DNA of 42,669 bases from Bifidobacterium breve. Lineage in GTDB: Bacteria; Actinomycetota; Actinomycetes; S36-B12. A program made the position numbers and the translations under genes. Shown here piece after piece: positions 32,677 to 42,484 of the stretch (within the stretch, counting starts at the first letter, position 1; every line of letters begins with the position of its first letter). The stretch covers positions 1-42,669 of the forward strand of contig CAMCSO010000004.1 of the NCBI GenBank assembly GCA_945877545.1, in the 5' to 3' direction. The notes beneath the pieces are model-generated. The model was not told the DNA's origin. It ran no database searches and saw only the letters and a list, made by a program, of their open reading frames with translations.

Positions 32677-34218
32677 ATGGAAGCAGCGAGTCACCGGCCG
32701 ATGAAGGTATCCAGAAGGCTTCGGCGGGTGATCTCCCTCGCAATCTCTTTTGCCATCGCGGGCACGGCTCTTGTCATCCCGACGAACGTGGCTCGGGCTG
32801 CCGATTCGCCGGCCGGTCTTGAGGCCTACTACGGGCAGGTCCTCGACTGGTCGAGTTGCGCCAATGGCCTGACGTGCGCGTGGCTCACCGTTCCCCTCGA
32901 CTATGCGGTGCCAGCCGGCACGACGATCCGGCTGCGGGTGAGCAAGGCGAAGATCACCGGACTTGAAGAGGGCCGTCAGGGATCCCTTGTCGTCAATCCG
33001 GGCGGGCCTGGCGCGCCGGCCGTCGATTTCGCGAAGTCCGTTGCAGATGGCATTGCGCCGAATGTGGCGAAGGTTTTCGACATCGTCGGGTTCGATCCCC
33101 GTGGGGTCGGCGAGTCGGTGCCGATTGTCTGCCTGACCGGCCCGCAGACGACCACCTGGCTTCAGACGGATCAGTCGCCAGACACCCCCGCCGAGGTGCG
33201 TCGGCTCATGCGCCTGTCGGCAGGACTGGCGCAGGGCTGCCTCACGGAATCGCCACTTATGGCGAGGCATGTCGGCTCGGAGAACACGATCCGCGACATG
33301 GACATCCTGCGTCAGGCGCTGGGCGATACCAAGCTGAATTTCCTTGGATTCTCGTACGGCACCTATCTCGGCACCCTGTACGCGGAGGCGTTCCCCGACC
33401 GGGTTGGACGATTCGTCCTCGATGGTGCGCTGGATCCCAGCCTGGACCTCATGGAGATCTCGAAGGGGCAATCGGCGGGATTTCAGGTGGCGATGAAGCG
33501 CTTCGCCGAGAATTGCACCCGGCACAAGGACTGCCCGTACCGGGGCGGTGCTGCCAACGTCCTCACTGGAATCAATCGGCTCCTCGAGCAACTTGACCGC
33601 TCGCCCCTGAAGGCGTCAAAGGGCCGATCACTCCTCCAGGCGGAGGCCGTGACCGCGTTGTTCACCTCCATGTACTCGGAGACGATGTGGCCATCCCTGC
33701 GATACGCGCTCCGAGAGGCATCCGAGGGCAACGGCACCGCACTGCTCGACCTCGCGGACTACGCGAATGATCGCACCGGACCCAACTCCTACGACGGCAA
33801 TCTGACATCGGCGTTTATCTCCATCTCCTGCTGGGATACCCCGGCCCCTCCCGGGGCAGCGGGCCTAGGGTTGGCGGCCGTGAATTGGGCGACGGGGGCC
33901 GGAGTCCCGTTGATGGCCAAGACGATGTCATGGGGCAATGCTCCGTGCTCGAAGTGGTTTGGCCGCACGACCCGAGTGCCAGCCCCGGCATCGAGCACCA
34001 CCACCGCTCCCATTCTCATCGTCGGCACCACCTATGACCCTGCCACCCCGTACTCGTGGTCGGTGGCGCTCAATCGGCAACTGCCGACCTCCACACTGCT
34101 CACCTATCAAGGCGATGGCCACACGGCCTACGGAGGTGGGTCGGCGTGCATCTCACGCCTCGTCGATGCCTACCTAATCAAGGGCACTCCACCCGCCGCT
34201 CGCACCATCTGCCGCTAG
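32677..34218 (+). CDS. secreted tripeptidyl-aminopeptidase-like alpha/beta hydrolase
   Basis: A 513-residue exported serine hydrolase of the SlpD/SlpE or tripeptidyl aminopeptidase type. The signal segment is VISLAISFAIAGTALVIPTNVARA. The catalytic domain has VVNPGGPGAPAVDF (oxyanion region), FDPRGVGES, the nucleophile elbow GFSYGTYLG, and a C-terminal TAP-like domain with VGTTYDPATPYSWSVAL and GDGHTAYGG (catalytic Asp and His). It contains several cysteines, as usual for this family. It would remove tripeptides or small groups from substrates outside the cell. Start choice: ATG 32677 by promoter spacing; ATG 32659 (ATGA overlap) and ATG 32701 are alternatives. Confidence 0.87.
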   Translation: MEAASHRPMKVSRRLRRVISLAISFAIAGTALVIPTNVARAADSPAGLEAYYGQVLDWSSCANGLTCAWLTVPLDYAVPAGTTIRLRVSKAKITGLEEGRQGSLVVNPGGPGAPAVDFAKSVADGIAPNVAKVFDIVGFDPRGVGESVPIVCLTGPQTTTWLQTDQSPDTPAEVRRLMRLSAGLAQGCLTESPLMARHVGSENTIRDMDILRQALGDTKLNFLGFSYGTYLGTLYAEAFPDRVGRFVLDGALDPSLDLMEISKGQSAGFQVAMKRFAENCTRHKDCPYRGGAANVLTGINRLLEQLDRSPLKASKGRSLLQAEAVTALFTSMYSETMWPSLRYALREASEGNGTALLDLADYANDRTGPNSYDGNLTSAFISISCWDTPAPPGAAGLGLAAVNWATGAGVPLMAKTMSWGNAPCSKWFGRTTRVPAPASSTTTAPILIVGTTYDPATPYSWSVALNRQLPTSTLLTYQGDGHTAYGGGSACISRLVDAYLIKGTPPAARTICR

Positions 34219-34294
34219 CGAAGAAACTGAGATCGAGCCTCATCACCATCGCGGTGGCTTCCTTCACCTAGAAGCGACACCGGCCGCGGCCACA

Positions 34295-34300
34295 TAGGGT
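34295..34300 (+). promoter_or_regulatory. -10 box of the Gfo/Idh gene
   Basis: TAGGGT, 6 nt before the ATG at 34307; no Shine-Dalgarno. Leaderless layout. Confidence 0.5.
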
Positions 34301-34306
34301 CATGCC

Positions 34307-35314
34307 ATGGAACCCCTGCGCATCGGCGTGCTCGGAGCCGCCCGGATCAGTGAGCACGCAATCGCTTTACCGGCCGAGCTGACCGGCACCCGTCTCGTCG
34401 CGGTCGCGGCGCGCGACTCGGCTCGCGCTCAATCCTTCGCCCGGCAGCACGGCGTGGAGCGGGTGGTCGACTCATACGAGGCGCTCGTCGAGGATCCGGA
34501 GGTCGAGGCGATCTACAATCCGCTCGCCAATGGACTTCACGGGCCGTGGAACCTCCGGGCCATCGCCGCCGGCAAGCACGTGCTGACCGAGAAGCCCTTT
34601 GCGAGCAATGTGGCCGAGGCCATCGCGGTCCGCGACGCTGCCGCTGCGGCTGGGGTGCGGGTGATGGAGGCCTTCCATTACCGCTACCACCCGGTGATGC
34701 TGCGGATGATGGAGATGACGTCGGGGGGCGAACTCGGAACCATCGTGCGTGTTGAGGCCAACATGGAGATTCCGGCGCCGCCACTCGAGGATCCACGGTG
34801 GTCTTTCGAGCTCGCGGGCGGCGCCATGATGGACCTTGGCTGCTACAGCGTTCATGCGTGTCGCACCCTCGGCGCGTTCCTCGGCGGGGATCCCGTGCTT
34901 GTGTCGGCCAGGGGTCGCGAGCACCCGGGGGCTCCGGGGGTCGACGAGTGGATCGAGGCTGACCTTGGGTTCCCGTCGGGTGCGACTGGGGCGGCGAACT
35001 GCAGCATGGCTGCGGATGCAGTTCGCTTCAGCCTTCGGGTGATCGGCACGTTGGGTGAGGCGAGGGCGCACAACCTGCTCGCCCCGCCGGACGACGACCG
35101 CATCACCGTGGCCATCGGCGGCGACGAGCGCGTCGAAAGGCTGGGCACTCGGACCTCCTACACCTATCAACTTGAGGTGTTCACCCAGTGGGTGCGCAAG
35201 GGAGGATCCATTCCCACCGACGCTGACGACGCGGTTGAGAACATGCGCATGATCGATGCCGTCTACGAGATGAGCGGTATGGGGCTTCGTCGCACCTTTG
35301 GATCCGCATCCTGA
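34307..35314 (+). CDS. Gfo/Idh/MocA-family NAD(P)-dependent oxidoreductase
   Basis: A 335-residue dehydrogenase. An N-terminal Rossmann fold begins with RIGVLGAARIS. The conserved Lys is in the VLTEKPFASN motif near residue 99, followed by MEAFHYRYHPV and the C-terminal substrate domain with MMDLGCYSVHACR. Family members oxidise or reduce sugars, inositols and related compounds; GEAHYRYHP-type members include xylose or dihydrodiol dehydrogenase-like enzymes. Exact substrate unknown. Convergent with trmB, 13 bp apart. Confidence 0.88.
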   Translation: MEPLRIGVLGAARISEHAIALPAELTGTRLVAVAARDSARAQSFARQHGVERVVDSYEALVEDPEVEAIYNPLANGLHGPWNLRAIAAGKHVLTEKPFASNVAEAIAVRDAAAAAGVRVMEAFHYRYHPVMLRMMEMTSGGELGTIVRVEANMEIPAPPLEDPRWSFELAGGAMMDLGCYSVHACRTLGAFLGGDPVLVSARGREHPGAPGVDEWIEADLGFPSGATGAANCSMAADAVRFSLRVIGTLGEARAHNLLAPPDDDRITVAIGGDERVERLGTRTSYTYQLEVFTQWVRKGGSIPTDADDAVENMRMIDAVYEMSGMGLRRTFGSAS

Positions 35315-35327
35315 CAAGGGTGACCGG

Positions 35328-35978
35328 CTACCTGATCGTGCGGAAGTAGCGAAGATCGGTGACCTCCCGGCCTTGGTCGAGTGCGGTCTGCTCGTAGCGC
35401 GTGACCGGGCGATCCGAAGTCCGGTCGACCGCACCGCCCTCCCACATGGGGTGTTTGTTGAGCACGTCGATCATCTGGTCGGCGTAGTGAGCCCAGTCAG
35501 TGGCGAGATCCCAGGTTCCACTCGTCACCGTTCGGCTGCCGATGAGGCTCGCGTGCTCGGCGGTGACGAGTCTGCGCTTGTGGTGTCGCACCTTTGGCCA
35601 CGGATCGGGGAAGTAGGTTCGGATCCCGGCGAGTGATCCCTGCGGGATCATCGTTCGCAGGACCTCGAGGGCATCGGCTTCCATGACCCGTACGTTCGTG
35701 AGCCCGATGGTGCGAACCCGGTGCAGGAGATCGCCGATGCCGGGGGTGTGGACGTCGACGGCGAGCAAGCCGAGATGTGGCTGCCGGCCAGCCATCATTG
35801 CGGTAGCGGCGCCTGTGCCGAATCCGATCTCCAGGATGACCGGTAGACCGGGCCATTCGTCTTTGAGTGAAAACGCTGTGCGCCCGAGTTCGATGAGCAG
35901 GCCGTCACCGACATCGAGGGCCGCCGCCTGACGTGGGGTGACACGCCCTCGTCGCGGCTTGTAGGTACGTATCGACAT
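35328..35978 (-). CDS. trmB: tRNA (guanine-N7)-methyltransferase
   Basis: A 216-residue SAM-dependent enzyme making m7G46 in tRNA variable loops. Motifs: SAM-binding EIGFGTGAAT, acidic AVDVH, and the TrmB signature RTYFPDPWPKVRHHKRR with the catalytic Asp. The C-terminus has the usual RYEQTALDQGREVTDLRY ending. The start ATG at 35978 is 7 nt after TAGCGT (35991 to 35986 on the minus strand), a leaderless layout. Confidence 0.94.
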   Translation of the reverse strand: MSIRTYKPRRGRVTPRQAAALDVGDGLLIELGRTAFSLKDEWPGLPVILEIGFGTGAATAMMAGRQPHLGLLAVDVHTPGIGDLLHRVRTIGLTNVRVMEADALEVLRTMIPQGSLAGIRTYFPDPWPKVRHHKRRLVTAEHASLIGSRTVTSGTWDLATDWAHYADQMIDVLNKHPMWEGGAVDRTSDRPVTRYEQTALDQGREVTDLRYFRTIR

Positions 35979-36011
35979 GTCGGCGACGCTAGCCCACCTG
36001 CTGATGGCGGC

Positions 36012-36725
36012 TCAGCAGTTGACCTGCAGGCTCATCGGCGAATTGACCCGGTAACGACGGTCAGCCTCGATCCGCCACACCGATTGGCGACCCCGGACGC
36101 TGAACAACCAATCAGGGGTGCTCGACGGCTCGGCGACGAAGCAGGTGTCCTCGTCGATTCCGATGATCTGCGCCCCCTCGGTGACGAGGGGTCTCATCGC
36201 GAAATCGGGCATCCACTTCGTGTAGCGATCGAAGTGGGGCAGGACTCTGATCCCCGGGACGACACCGAGTCCGTTTACTCCACCGTTTCGGGGGTGCCGA
36301 AAGTCGGGCACATAGCCGGCGAGTGCCATTGCACCGGCGCTACAGCCGGCGAGCGATGCGCCCGCCCGCCACTCACGCTCGATGGCTGACCACACCTTCG
36401 TCCCGGCGAGAGTCCGGGCCAGGTAGCTTGGATTACCGCCAGAGAGGTAGATGAGGCCGGCGCCCTTGATCTTGTCGACCCATGCGGGGTCATCGGCATC
36501 GGCTCGCTTTCGAACATCGATGATGACCTGTTCTGCGCCGAGTCGGGTGGCTGACGTCGCTCCGAGGTCGTGCCAGCGCTCAAGCGATGACGTGCCCTCT
36601 GGCGCGGCTGCGGTCGCGAGTTGCACGTAGCGCTGCGGCCGGCCTTCGAGAAGCCAGGCCTCCACCTCACCCATGACCGGGAGGTATTCGCCGCTTCCGA
36701 CGAGGGCGATGCGTCCGGCTGTCAT
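36012..36725 (-). CDS. S51-family peptidase (dipeptidase E/cyanophycinase-like)
   Basis: A 237-residue protein of the peptidase S51 family. Nucleophile Ser129 in AGCSAGAMAL, the SGGNPSYLARTL strand, and His164 in VLPHFDRY. Family members are Asp-dipeptidases or cyanophycinases, cytoplasmic serine hydrolases acting on aspartyl bonds. The start ATG at 36725 overlaps the stop of the MFS gene (4 bp), so it is second in an MFS-peptidase operon; TACGCT 6 nt upstream may also give it its own leaderless start. The longer frame upstream lies over the MFS gene and is not coding. Confidence 0.85.
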   Translation of the reverse strand: MTAGRIALVGSGEYLPVMGEVEAWLLEGRPQRYVQLATAAAPEGTSSLERWHDLGATSATRLGAEQVIIDVRKRADADDPAWVDKIKGAGLIYLSGGNPSYLARTLAGTKVWSAIEREWRAGASLAGCSAGAMALAGYVPDFRHPRNGGVNGLGVVPGIRVLPHFDRYTKWMPDFAMRPLVTEGAQIIGIDEDTCFVAEPSSTPDWLFSVRGRQSVWRIEADRRYRVNSPMSLQVNC

Positions 36726-37967
36726 GTGCCCAGCGTACGAGAGACATCGCGGCTCGGGGTTGCGGTGGCCTGCTCGACTGGCGGTCCCTTGGGCTGCAAG
36801 CGGTGGCGCCTGATTGGGGGTCCTGCGGCCAGACCGATGGCGAGCCCGATGACATGGAGGGCGACTCCTGCCCAGATCACGGCCGCGGTACCCAACACGA
36901 GCATGCTGCCGAAGACAGCGGACCCGAGGGCGAAGGCGCTCATTCGCAGGCTTGAAGCGGTCGTGAAGACCTGACCGCGCACTCGCTCCGGTGACTCCCG
37001 ACTTCGGATGAGGAACATCGCGGTGAGCTGAGGTGCCTCGGTCAGGCCGATGATGAAGGCGGCGATGAGGACGAGCGGGGGATTCTTCGCCACGGCGATG
37101 GCGGCGAGCGCGATTCCGGAGATGATCGTCGTGACGATGATCGTGGCATCCGGGCGGGTCACCGGAAATCGGAGGAGAAGCCCGGCCGCTAGGACGCCAC
37201 CAGCGGCAAGGCACCCGAAGATGACCCCGGTGAAGGCGAGTGACCCGGTGATCTGCTGGGCGATGAGGGGTGAGCAGATGAACACTGCTGCCTGACCCCC
37301 GAAGGCGATGGTCGTGATGATGATCGTGCGGCGCAGGGACAGGCGCCGAACGATGGTCGACATGCCGTGCCGCAGGTCGCTCACGAGTGAGTGGTGTGTG
37401 TGTCGCGGGCGCGGAGCCAATGGGACGAACCGCAGCATGATGAGGGCGAGGACCAGTAGGGCTGCCGGGAGCCACAGCGGCGCTGTCATCGACACCGCAA
37501 GGAGGGCGGCTGCTGCGGGAGGGCCGATGATCGATGCGACGCTGTACGTTCCTGCGTCTGCCGAATAGGCGCGCTGGAGCATGCGCGGCGTGACGAGCGG
37601 GGGGAGCTGCGCTGTCCACGCACCGGTGAGTGCTGGGTACGTTAGGCCGGTGACAGCAGCGAGCGCCATGAGTGCAGGCAACGGTGCGTGACCGATGAGG
37701 ACGGCGATTGCGATGATCCCGGCCGAAAGTCCGAACATTGCCAAGCTGAATGCGCGACGCGGCCTTCGGGAGCGGTCAAGTAATGCTCCGACAATCGGGC
37801 CGCCGATGGCAGCCGCGCCGGTGAGTGACGCGACAAGGTAGGAGCCGCTAGCACCGCTGCCGAGAGCGGCGATCGAGACGAGGAGCAGCGCGGGGCCCGT
37901 GGCTTCGGTGGCGGCCCTCGCGAGGGTGGCGGTCGCGAGGTAGGTGAGGAGATTCCTTCGCGGCGAC

Positions 37968-37969
<2 letters not shown>
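36722..37969 (-). CDS. MFS transporter, probable exporter
   Basis: A 415-residue major facilitator with 12 predicted helices. Family features: basic N-terminus then ATLARAATEATGPALLLVSIAAL, the motif-A-like GALLDRSRRPRRA between helices 2 and 3, and RSRESPERVRGQVFTTA in the second half. The start ATG at 37969 is 7 nt after TACCCT, which lies inside the operator described below. Divergent from the CsoR/CstR-family gene and likely controlled by it. Cargo unknown. Confidence 0.85.
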
Positions 37970-38262
<293 letters not shown>

Positions 38263-38383
38263 GCGGATCCGACGTCCCACTCCACCGATACCCTCACCGC
38301 CGTGTTGCTCGCCTCCGCGTCGAAGGCCTAGAACATCGCTGGGTCCAAGTGCGCGCAAGTGGTAAGCCGGATCGAAGCGGGTT

Positions 38384-38734
38384 ATGGTCATCGTGTCTTG
38401 GAGTGTGACGCTCGAGGTGATGTACGCGACTGAGCACTTCTGGGTTATCGCATCCTTCGCCGCAAACGCACACGCTGTTCATGAGCACGTGACCGCGTCG
38501 TTACCTTCCGTTCGATTTGTACCGGCCGCCTCGTCCTAGAATTGAGTAATGGCTATATCCGTATGTGGCATCACCGGTGATCCTGCGGAGTTCATCCTCG
38601 AACGGTCGCGGGTAGCAGTGCGCGCTGCCCCGACTTTCGGTGCCGGCGGCGAACGTTTCATCCGCCTGAACTTGGGTACGAGGCAGGCGATGAGCGCCGA
38701 GGTCCTGTCTTTAATCCCCCGCTCCCTGCCGTGA
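38384..38734 (+). pseudogene. PatB/MalY-type aminotransferase remnant
   Basis: C-terminal end of a fold-type I PLP enzyme (cystathionine beta-lyase, PatB/MalY). In a single frame one reads HFWVIASFAAN, VHEHVTASLPSVRFVPAAS, then TAG (38537-38539) and TGA (38543-38545), then GDPAEFILERSRVAV and GAGGERFIRLNLGTRQAM. The N-terminal part with the PLP lysine is gone. An ATG at 38549 preceded by TAGAAT looks like a start but lies within the dead gene. Confidence 0.65.
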
Positions 38735-38750
38735 TCTCTGGATCCGCGTA

Positions 38751-39380
38751 ATGGTCAAGACGACGCATCAGGGTGCCTCGGTGCATCGGCGGGGCCGAAT
38801 GCGGGTGCGTACACTCACAACGACGTTCCTCTGCGGGCTCGTACTCCTCGTTCCACTCGGCGGCAACGCTGCTGCGGACCCTGTCACCGCGTCGCCTTCG
38901 AGCGAACCGAACGGTTCCAGCATCATCGCCATCGGAGACTCGGTAATGCTTGGCGCCCGTTGGGTGATGAAGAAGAACGGCATCGCGATTGTCGACGCCC
39001 GGAAGAATCGACAGGCGGCAGCAGGGCCCGCACTGCTGCGAAAGCGCGGGTCGAAATTGCCGGTGAATGTGGTCGTGCACCTCGGTTCGAATGGAACCTT
39101 CACAACGCAAGCATGCGAGGCCATGATTACTGCGGCCGGGCCAACGCGCCGGGTCTTCCTCATGACCCTCGCCGTGCCGCGCTCGTGGGAGGCGAGAAAC
39201 AATGCGTTGATTCGAGACTGCGTTGCGGCTCACCCGGGTCGGGTGTTCATCATCGACTGGCACGCCATGGCGGCGAAGCACCCCAAGTGGCTCTACTCCG
39301 ACCGCATCCACCTGAGGCCTGCGGGTGCAAAGGGCTACGCGTCGATGATCGAACAGGCTGTCGCCGCCACCGACTCCTGA
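38751..39380 (+). CDS. secreted SGNH-hydrolase-like protein
   Basis: A 209-residue exported protein with an SGNH-type hydrolase fold: GDSV (Ser64 in AIGDSVMLGAR), VHLGSNG with the Asn/Gly of block III, and DRIHLRPAG (Asp184, His187) as catalytic ends. This resembles the SGNH part of OafA-type acyltransferases and peptidoglycan or sugar O-acetylesterases. Signal sequence TLTTTFLCGLVLLVPLGGNAAA. The ATG at 38799 (MRVRTLTT) gives a more usual signal peptide than 38751. Substrate unknown. Confidence 0.8.
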   Translation: MVKTTHQGASVHRRGRMRVRTLTTTFLCGLVLLVPLGGNAAADPVTASPSSEPNGSSIIAIGDSVMLGARWVMKKNGIAIVDARKNRQAAAGPALLRKRGSKLPVNVVVHLGSNGTFTTQACEAMITAAGPTRRVFLMTLAVPRSWEARNNALIRDCVAAHPGRVFIIDWHAMAAKHPKWLYSDRIHLRPAGAKGYASMIEQAVAATDS

Positions 39381-39449
39381 CGAGGTTGAGTGACGTATCC
39401 CACAGTCAGATTGGGTCAGCTCGCGGGGCCTTGTGCAGTTCGTCACAAG

Positions 39450-39459
39450 GAAGCGCTTT
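39450..39459. promoter_or_regulatory. LacI-family-like palindrome upstream of pckG
   Basis: AAGCGCTT (39451-39458) inside GGAAGCGCTTTC resembles the central palindrome of LacI/GalR-family operators, 90 nt before the pckG start. A second palindrome, TTCATGATGAA, is at 39468-39478. Confidence 0.35.
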
Positions 39460-39546
39460 CACGCCACTTCATGATGAATTTCTGACCGCGGGGGAGCATG
39501 CTAAGCGCACGCCGTCGGCGGCATCCCTTCTTCGTCTGGAGTCCTA

Positions 39547-41370
39547 ATGAGCATCCCTGGTCTGGAGAATTCCCCAACCCGTAATAAGCAGCTACTCGAA
39601 TGGGTTGAGGAGATGGCGGCGCTTGCGAAGCCGGAGCGCGTGGTCTGGTGCGATGGCTCCCAGGATGAGTGGGATCGGCTAACCGCGCAGATGGTTGAAG
39701 CCGGCACCTTCACTCGGCTCAACCCAGCAATTCGTCCGAACTCCTTCCTTGCCCGATCGAGCCCAAGCGATGTGGCCCGCGTCGAGGATCGCACCTTCAT
39801 CTGCTCCCAGAAGGAGATTGACGCAGGCCCCACGAACAACTGGTCGGAGCCCGCCGCGATGCGCGGCACCCTCAAGGGGCTTTTCGACGGCGCGATGCGC
39901 GGCCGCACGATGTACGTTGTGCCGTTCTCGATGGGCCCGCTCGGCTCGCGGATTGCGCAACTCGGCGTCGAGATCACCGATTCGCCTTATGTTGTAGTGA
40001 ATATGCGCATCATGACCCGAATGGGCCGGGCGGCGCTCGATCAGATCGGCGAGCACGGGGACTTCGTCCCAGCCGTCCACTCGGTTGGCTACCCACTCCT
40101 TGATGCCGAAGGTACCTCGCGCGATGACGTGAGCTGGCCGTGCAACAGTGAGAAGTACATCGCACACTTCCCGGAGACCCGCGAGATCTGGTCATTCGGT
40201 TCCGGTTACGGCGGCAACGCGCTTCTGGGCAAGAAGTGCTTCGCACTTCGGATAGCGTCGGCCATGGCACGCGATGAGGGCTGGCTCGCCGAGCACATGC
40301 TCATCCTCAAGCTCACATCTCCGAAGCAGACCGTTCACTACATAACTGCGGCCTTCCCTTCTGCTTGCGGCAAGACGAACCTCGCGATGCTTGAGCCAAC
40401 CGTCCCCGGCTGGAAGGTCGAGACGGTCGGCGACGACATCACGTGGATGCGGTTTGGCGACGACGGCCGCCTGCGCGCGATCAACCCTGAGGCTGGCTTC
40501 TTCGGCGTGGCACCGGGCACCGGGATGGCGACCAACGCCAATGCCGTCAAGACCCTGTACGCCAACTGCATCTACACGAACGTCGGGCTTACTGACGATG
40601 GCGACATCTGGTGGGAGGGCCTGACGGACGAGGCTCCCGCTCACCTCATCGACTGGAAGGGCAATGACTGGACCCCGGCTTCGGCCGAGCCGTCAAGCCA
40701 TCCGAACGCGCGCTTCACCGCTCCTGCCGGACAGTGCCCATCGATCGCTCCCAACTGGGAGGATCCAGCGGGCGTGCCGATCGATGCGATCCTGTTTGGC
40801 GGCCGACGCGCGACGAACGTCCCGCTCGTGACCGAGTCCTTCGACTGGAACCACGGCGTCTATATGGGCTCGACAGTATCGAGCGAGAAGACCGCTGCGG
40901 CCGAGGGCACGGTGGGGGAGCTACGACGCGACCCGTTCGCGATGCTGCCGTTCTGCGGCTACAACATGGCTGACTACTGGAGCCACTGGCTCACCGTCGG
41001 AGGGTTCACCACCCCCGAGAAACTCCCGCGTATCTTCCAGGTGAACTGGTTCCGCAAGGATGCCGACGGCGAGTACATCTGGCCGGGTTACGGAGAGAAT
41101 TCCCGCGTCCTCGAGTGGATCATCAACCGACTCGACGACGATGCTGAGGCAGTCCAAACCCCGATCGGACTCCTCCCGGCACCCGGCGCATTGAACTTCG
41201 ACGGCCTTGACCTCACCGAGGCCCAGATCGAGGACCTGTTCGCCGTTCATGTTGATAACTGGCTCGCCGAGGCTGACCTCACGAGCGATTACTACGACCT
41301 GTTCGGCGATCGGGTTCCGGCCGCGCTACGCGACCAGCTGGCCGCACTGCGCGAGCGCCTCACCAAGTAG
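39547..41370 (+). CDS. pckG: phosphoenolpyruvate carboxykinase (GTP)
   Basis: A 607-residue GTP-dependent PEP carboxykinase that makes PEP and CO2 from oxaloacetate, the first step of gluconeogenesis. Signs: [36 protein letters not shown], the P-loop [12 protein letters not shown] with the reactive Cys, and WFRKD near the end. Length matches the GTP form. RBS GGAG before the ATG at 39547. Monocistronic; a large stem-loop follows. Confidence 0.97.
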   Translation: MSIPGLENSPTRNKQLLEWVEEMAALAKPERVVWCDGSQDEWDRLTAQMVEAGTFTRLNPAIRPNSFLARSSPSDVARVEDRTFICSQKEIDAGPTNNWSEPAAMRGTLKGLFDGAMRGRTMYVVPFSMGPLGSRIAQLGVEITDSPYVVVNMRIMTRMGRAALDQIGEHGDFVPAVHSVGYPLLDAEGTSRDDVSWPCNSEKYIAHFPETREIWSFGSGYGGNALLGKKCFALRIASAMARDEGWLAEHMLILKLTSPKQTVHYITAAFPSACGKTNLAMLEPTVPGWKVETVGDDITWMRFGDDGRLRAINPEAGFFGVAPGTGMATNANAVKTLYANCIYTNVGLTDDGDIWWEGLTDEAPAHLIDWKGNDWTPASAEPSSHPNARFTAPAGQCPSIAPNWEDPAGVPIDAILFGGRRATNVPLVTESFDWNHGVYMGSTVSSEKTAAAEGTVGELRRDPFAMLPFCGYNMADYWSHWLTVGGFTTPEKLPRIFQVNWFRKDADGEYIWPGYGENSRVLEWIINRLDDDAEAVQTPIGLLPAPGALNFDGLDLTEAQIEDLFAVHVDNWLAEADLTSDYYDLFGDRVPAALRDQLAALRERLTK

Positions 41371-41396
41371 CGAAGCGACCGGGTGATTCCCGGTTT

Positions 41397-41456
41397 GGGC
41401 GGGTAGATGTTGCTCCGGGCACCTCAAATGCCCAAGTTCGCGACATCGACCCGCCC
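41397..41456. terminator. long bidirectional stem-loop between pckG and argF
   Basis: Arms 41397-41413 (GGGCGGGTAGATGTTGC) and 41440-41456 pair over 17 bp with two mismatches or wobbles. The loop holds a second hairpin GGGCA (41417-41421) with TGCCC (41429-41433). It lies between the convergent ends. Confidence 0.7.
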
Positions 41457-41464
41457 GAAAGCCC

Positions 41465-42460
41465 CTACGTGGTGGCGAGCGTCGCCACGAGAACTGCTTT
41501 TATGCTGTGCATACGATTCTGAGCCTGCTCGAACACGATGCTCGCCCCCGACTCGAAGACCTGACCTGTTACCTCGACCCCGTCGACGAGGCCGAATTCA
41601 TCCGCGATTCGGCGGCCGATTGCCGTGTTCTGGTCGTGGTAAGCGGGCAGACAGTGCATGAACCTGGCATCGTCGCGTCCGGTGAGCGCCATGAGTGCGC
41701 TGTCAACCCGGTAAGGGGTGAGAGCGGCAATGCGCTCGGCCCATACATCTGCCGGCTCGCCCATTGAGACCCACACATCGGTGTGGACGAACTGGGCCCC
41801 GACGATGCCTTGCTCGACATCGTCGGTGATGGTGACTCGGGCCCCGCTTACAGCGGCGCGTTCGCGCGCAAGCGTCTGAATTTCTTCGCTGGGCCACACA
41901 TGTTGTGGAGCGACGATACGGACGTCGGCCCCCATGATTGCGCCCATGATGAGCAGGGAATTGCCCATGTTGTAGCGGGCATCGCCGACGTATGCGTACG
42001 AGATCTCTGGGCCAGCAGCGTGCTCGCGCATGGTCAGGAAGTCAGCGAGCATCTGGGTCGGATGCCAGGTGTCGGTGAGTCCGTTGTAGACCGGCACGCT
42101 CGAGTAGCGGGCCAGCTCCTCAACGTTGGCGTGGTCAGCCCCGCGGTACTCGATCCCGTCGAACAGTTGGGCGAGCACCCGTGCCGTGTCGGCGACCGAC
42201 TCCTTGTGCCCAATCTGCGACGTCGAAGGATCCAGAACGCTCACATGGCCGCCCTGATCGCGCATGGCGATTTCGAATGAGACCTTGGTGCGGGTCGAGG
42301 TCTTCTCGAAGATGAGCGCTAGTTGCTTGCCGGTCAGTCGGGGGATCTCGGTTCCTGCCCGCTTTGCCGACTTCAGTTCGGCTGCGAGCACGAGCAGATG
42401 ATCGAGTTCATCGGCGGTGAAGTCCGATTCCTTGAGAAAGTCGCGTCCGGCCAGTGTCAT
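41465..42460 (-). CDS. argF: ornithine carbamoyltransferase
   Basis: A 331-residue enzyme that forms citrulline from ornithine and carbamoyl phosphate in arginine synthesis. Motifs: carbamoyl-phosphate binding STRTKVSFE, the [12 protein letters not shown] segment, the ornithine loop around [12 protein letters not shown] and HCLPAYHD. The ATG at 42460 is preferred: TAGCGT ends 7 nt upstream (leaderless) and it fits family length; a GTG at 42469 would add three residues. The rest of the arg operon is not nearby, so it stands alone behind the whiB-like gene. A catabolic (arcB) role cannot be excluded but no arc genes are present. Confidence 0.93.
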   Translation of the reverse strand: MTLAGRDFLKESDFTADELDHLLVLAAELKSAKRAGTEIPRLTGKQLALIFEKTSTRTKVSFEIAMRDQGGHVSVLDPSTSQIGHKESVADTARVLAQLFDGIEYRGADHANVEELARYSSVPVYNGLTDTWHPTQMLADFLTMREHAAGPEISYAYVGDARYNMGNSLLIMGAIMGADVRIVAPQHVWPSEEIQTLARERAAVSGARVTITDDVEQGIVGAQFVHTDVWVSMGEPADVWAERIAALTPYRVDSALMALTGRDDARFMHCLPAYHDQNTAIGRRIADEFGLVDGVEVTGQVFESGASIVFEQAQNRMHSIKAVLVATLATT

Positions 42461-42484
42461 CCGGCACACGCTAGCGCCCCGGTG

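Noticed and set aside
36726-37619. Extension of the S51 peptidase to 535 residues
   Set aside because: The added part overlaps the MFS gene in another frame and has a composition typical of a shadow frame.
38549-38734. A real 61-residue gene with leaderless promoter
   Set aside because: It is in frame with, and continues, the PatB/MalY-type sequence upstream across two stop codons, so it is part of a pseudogene.
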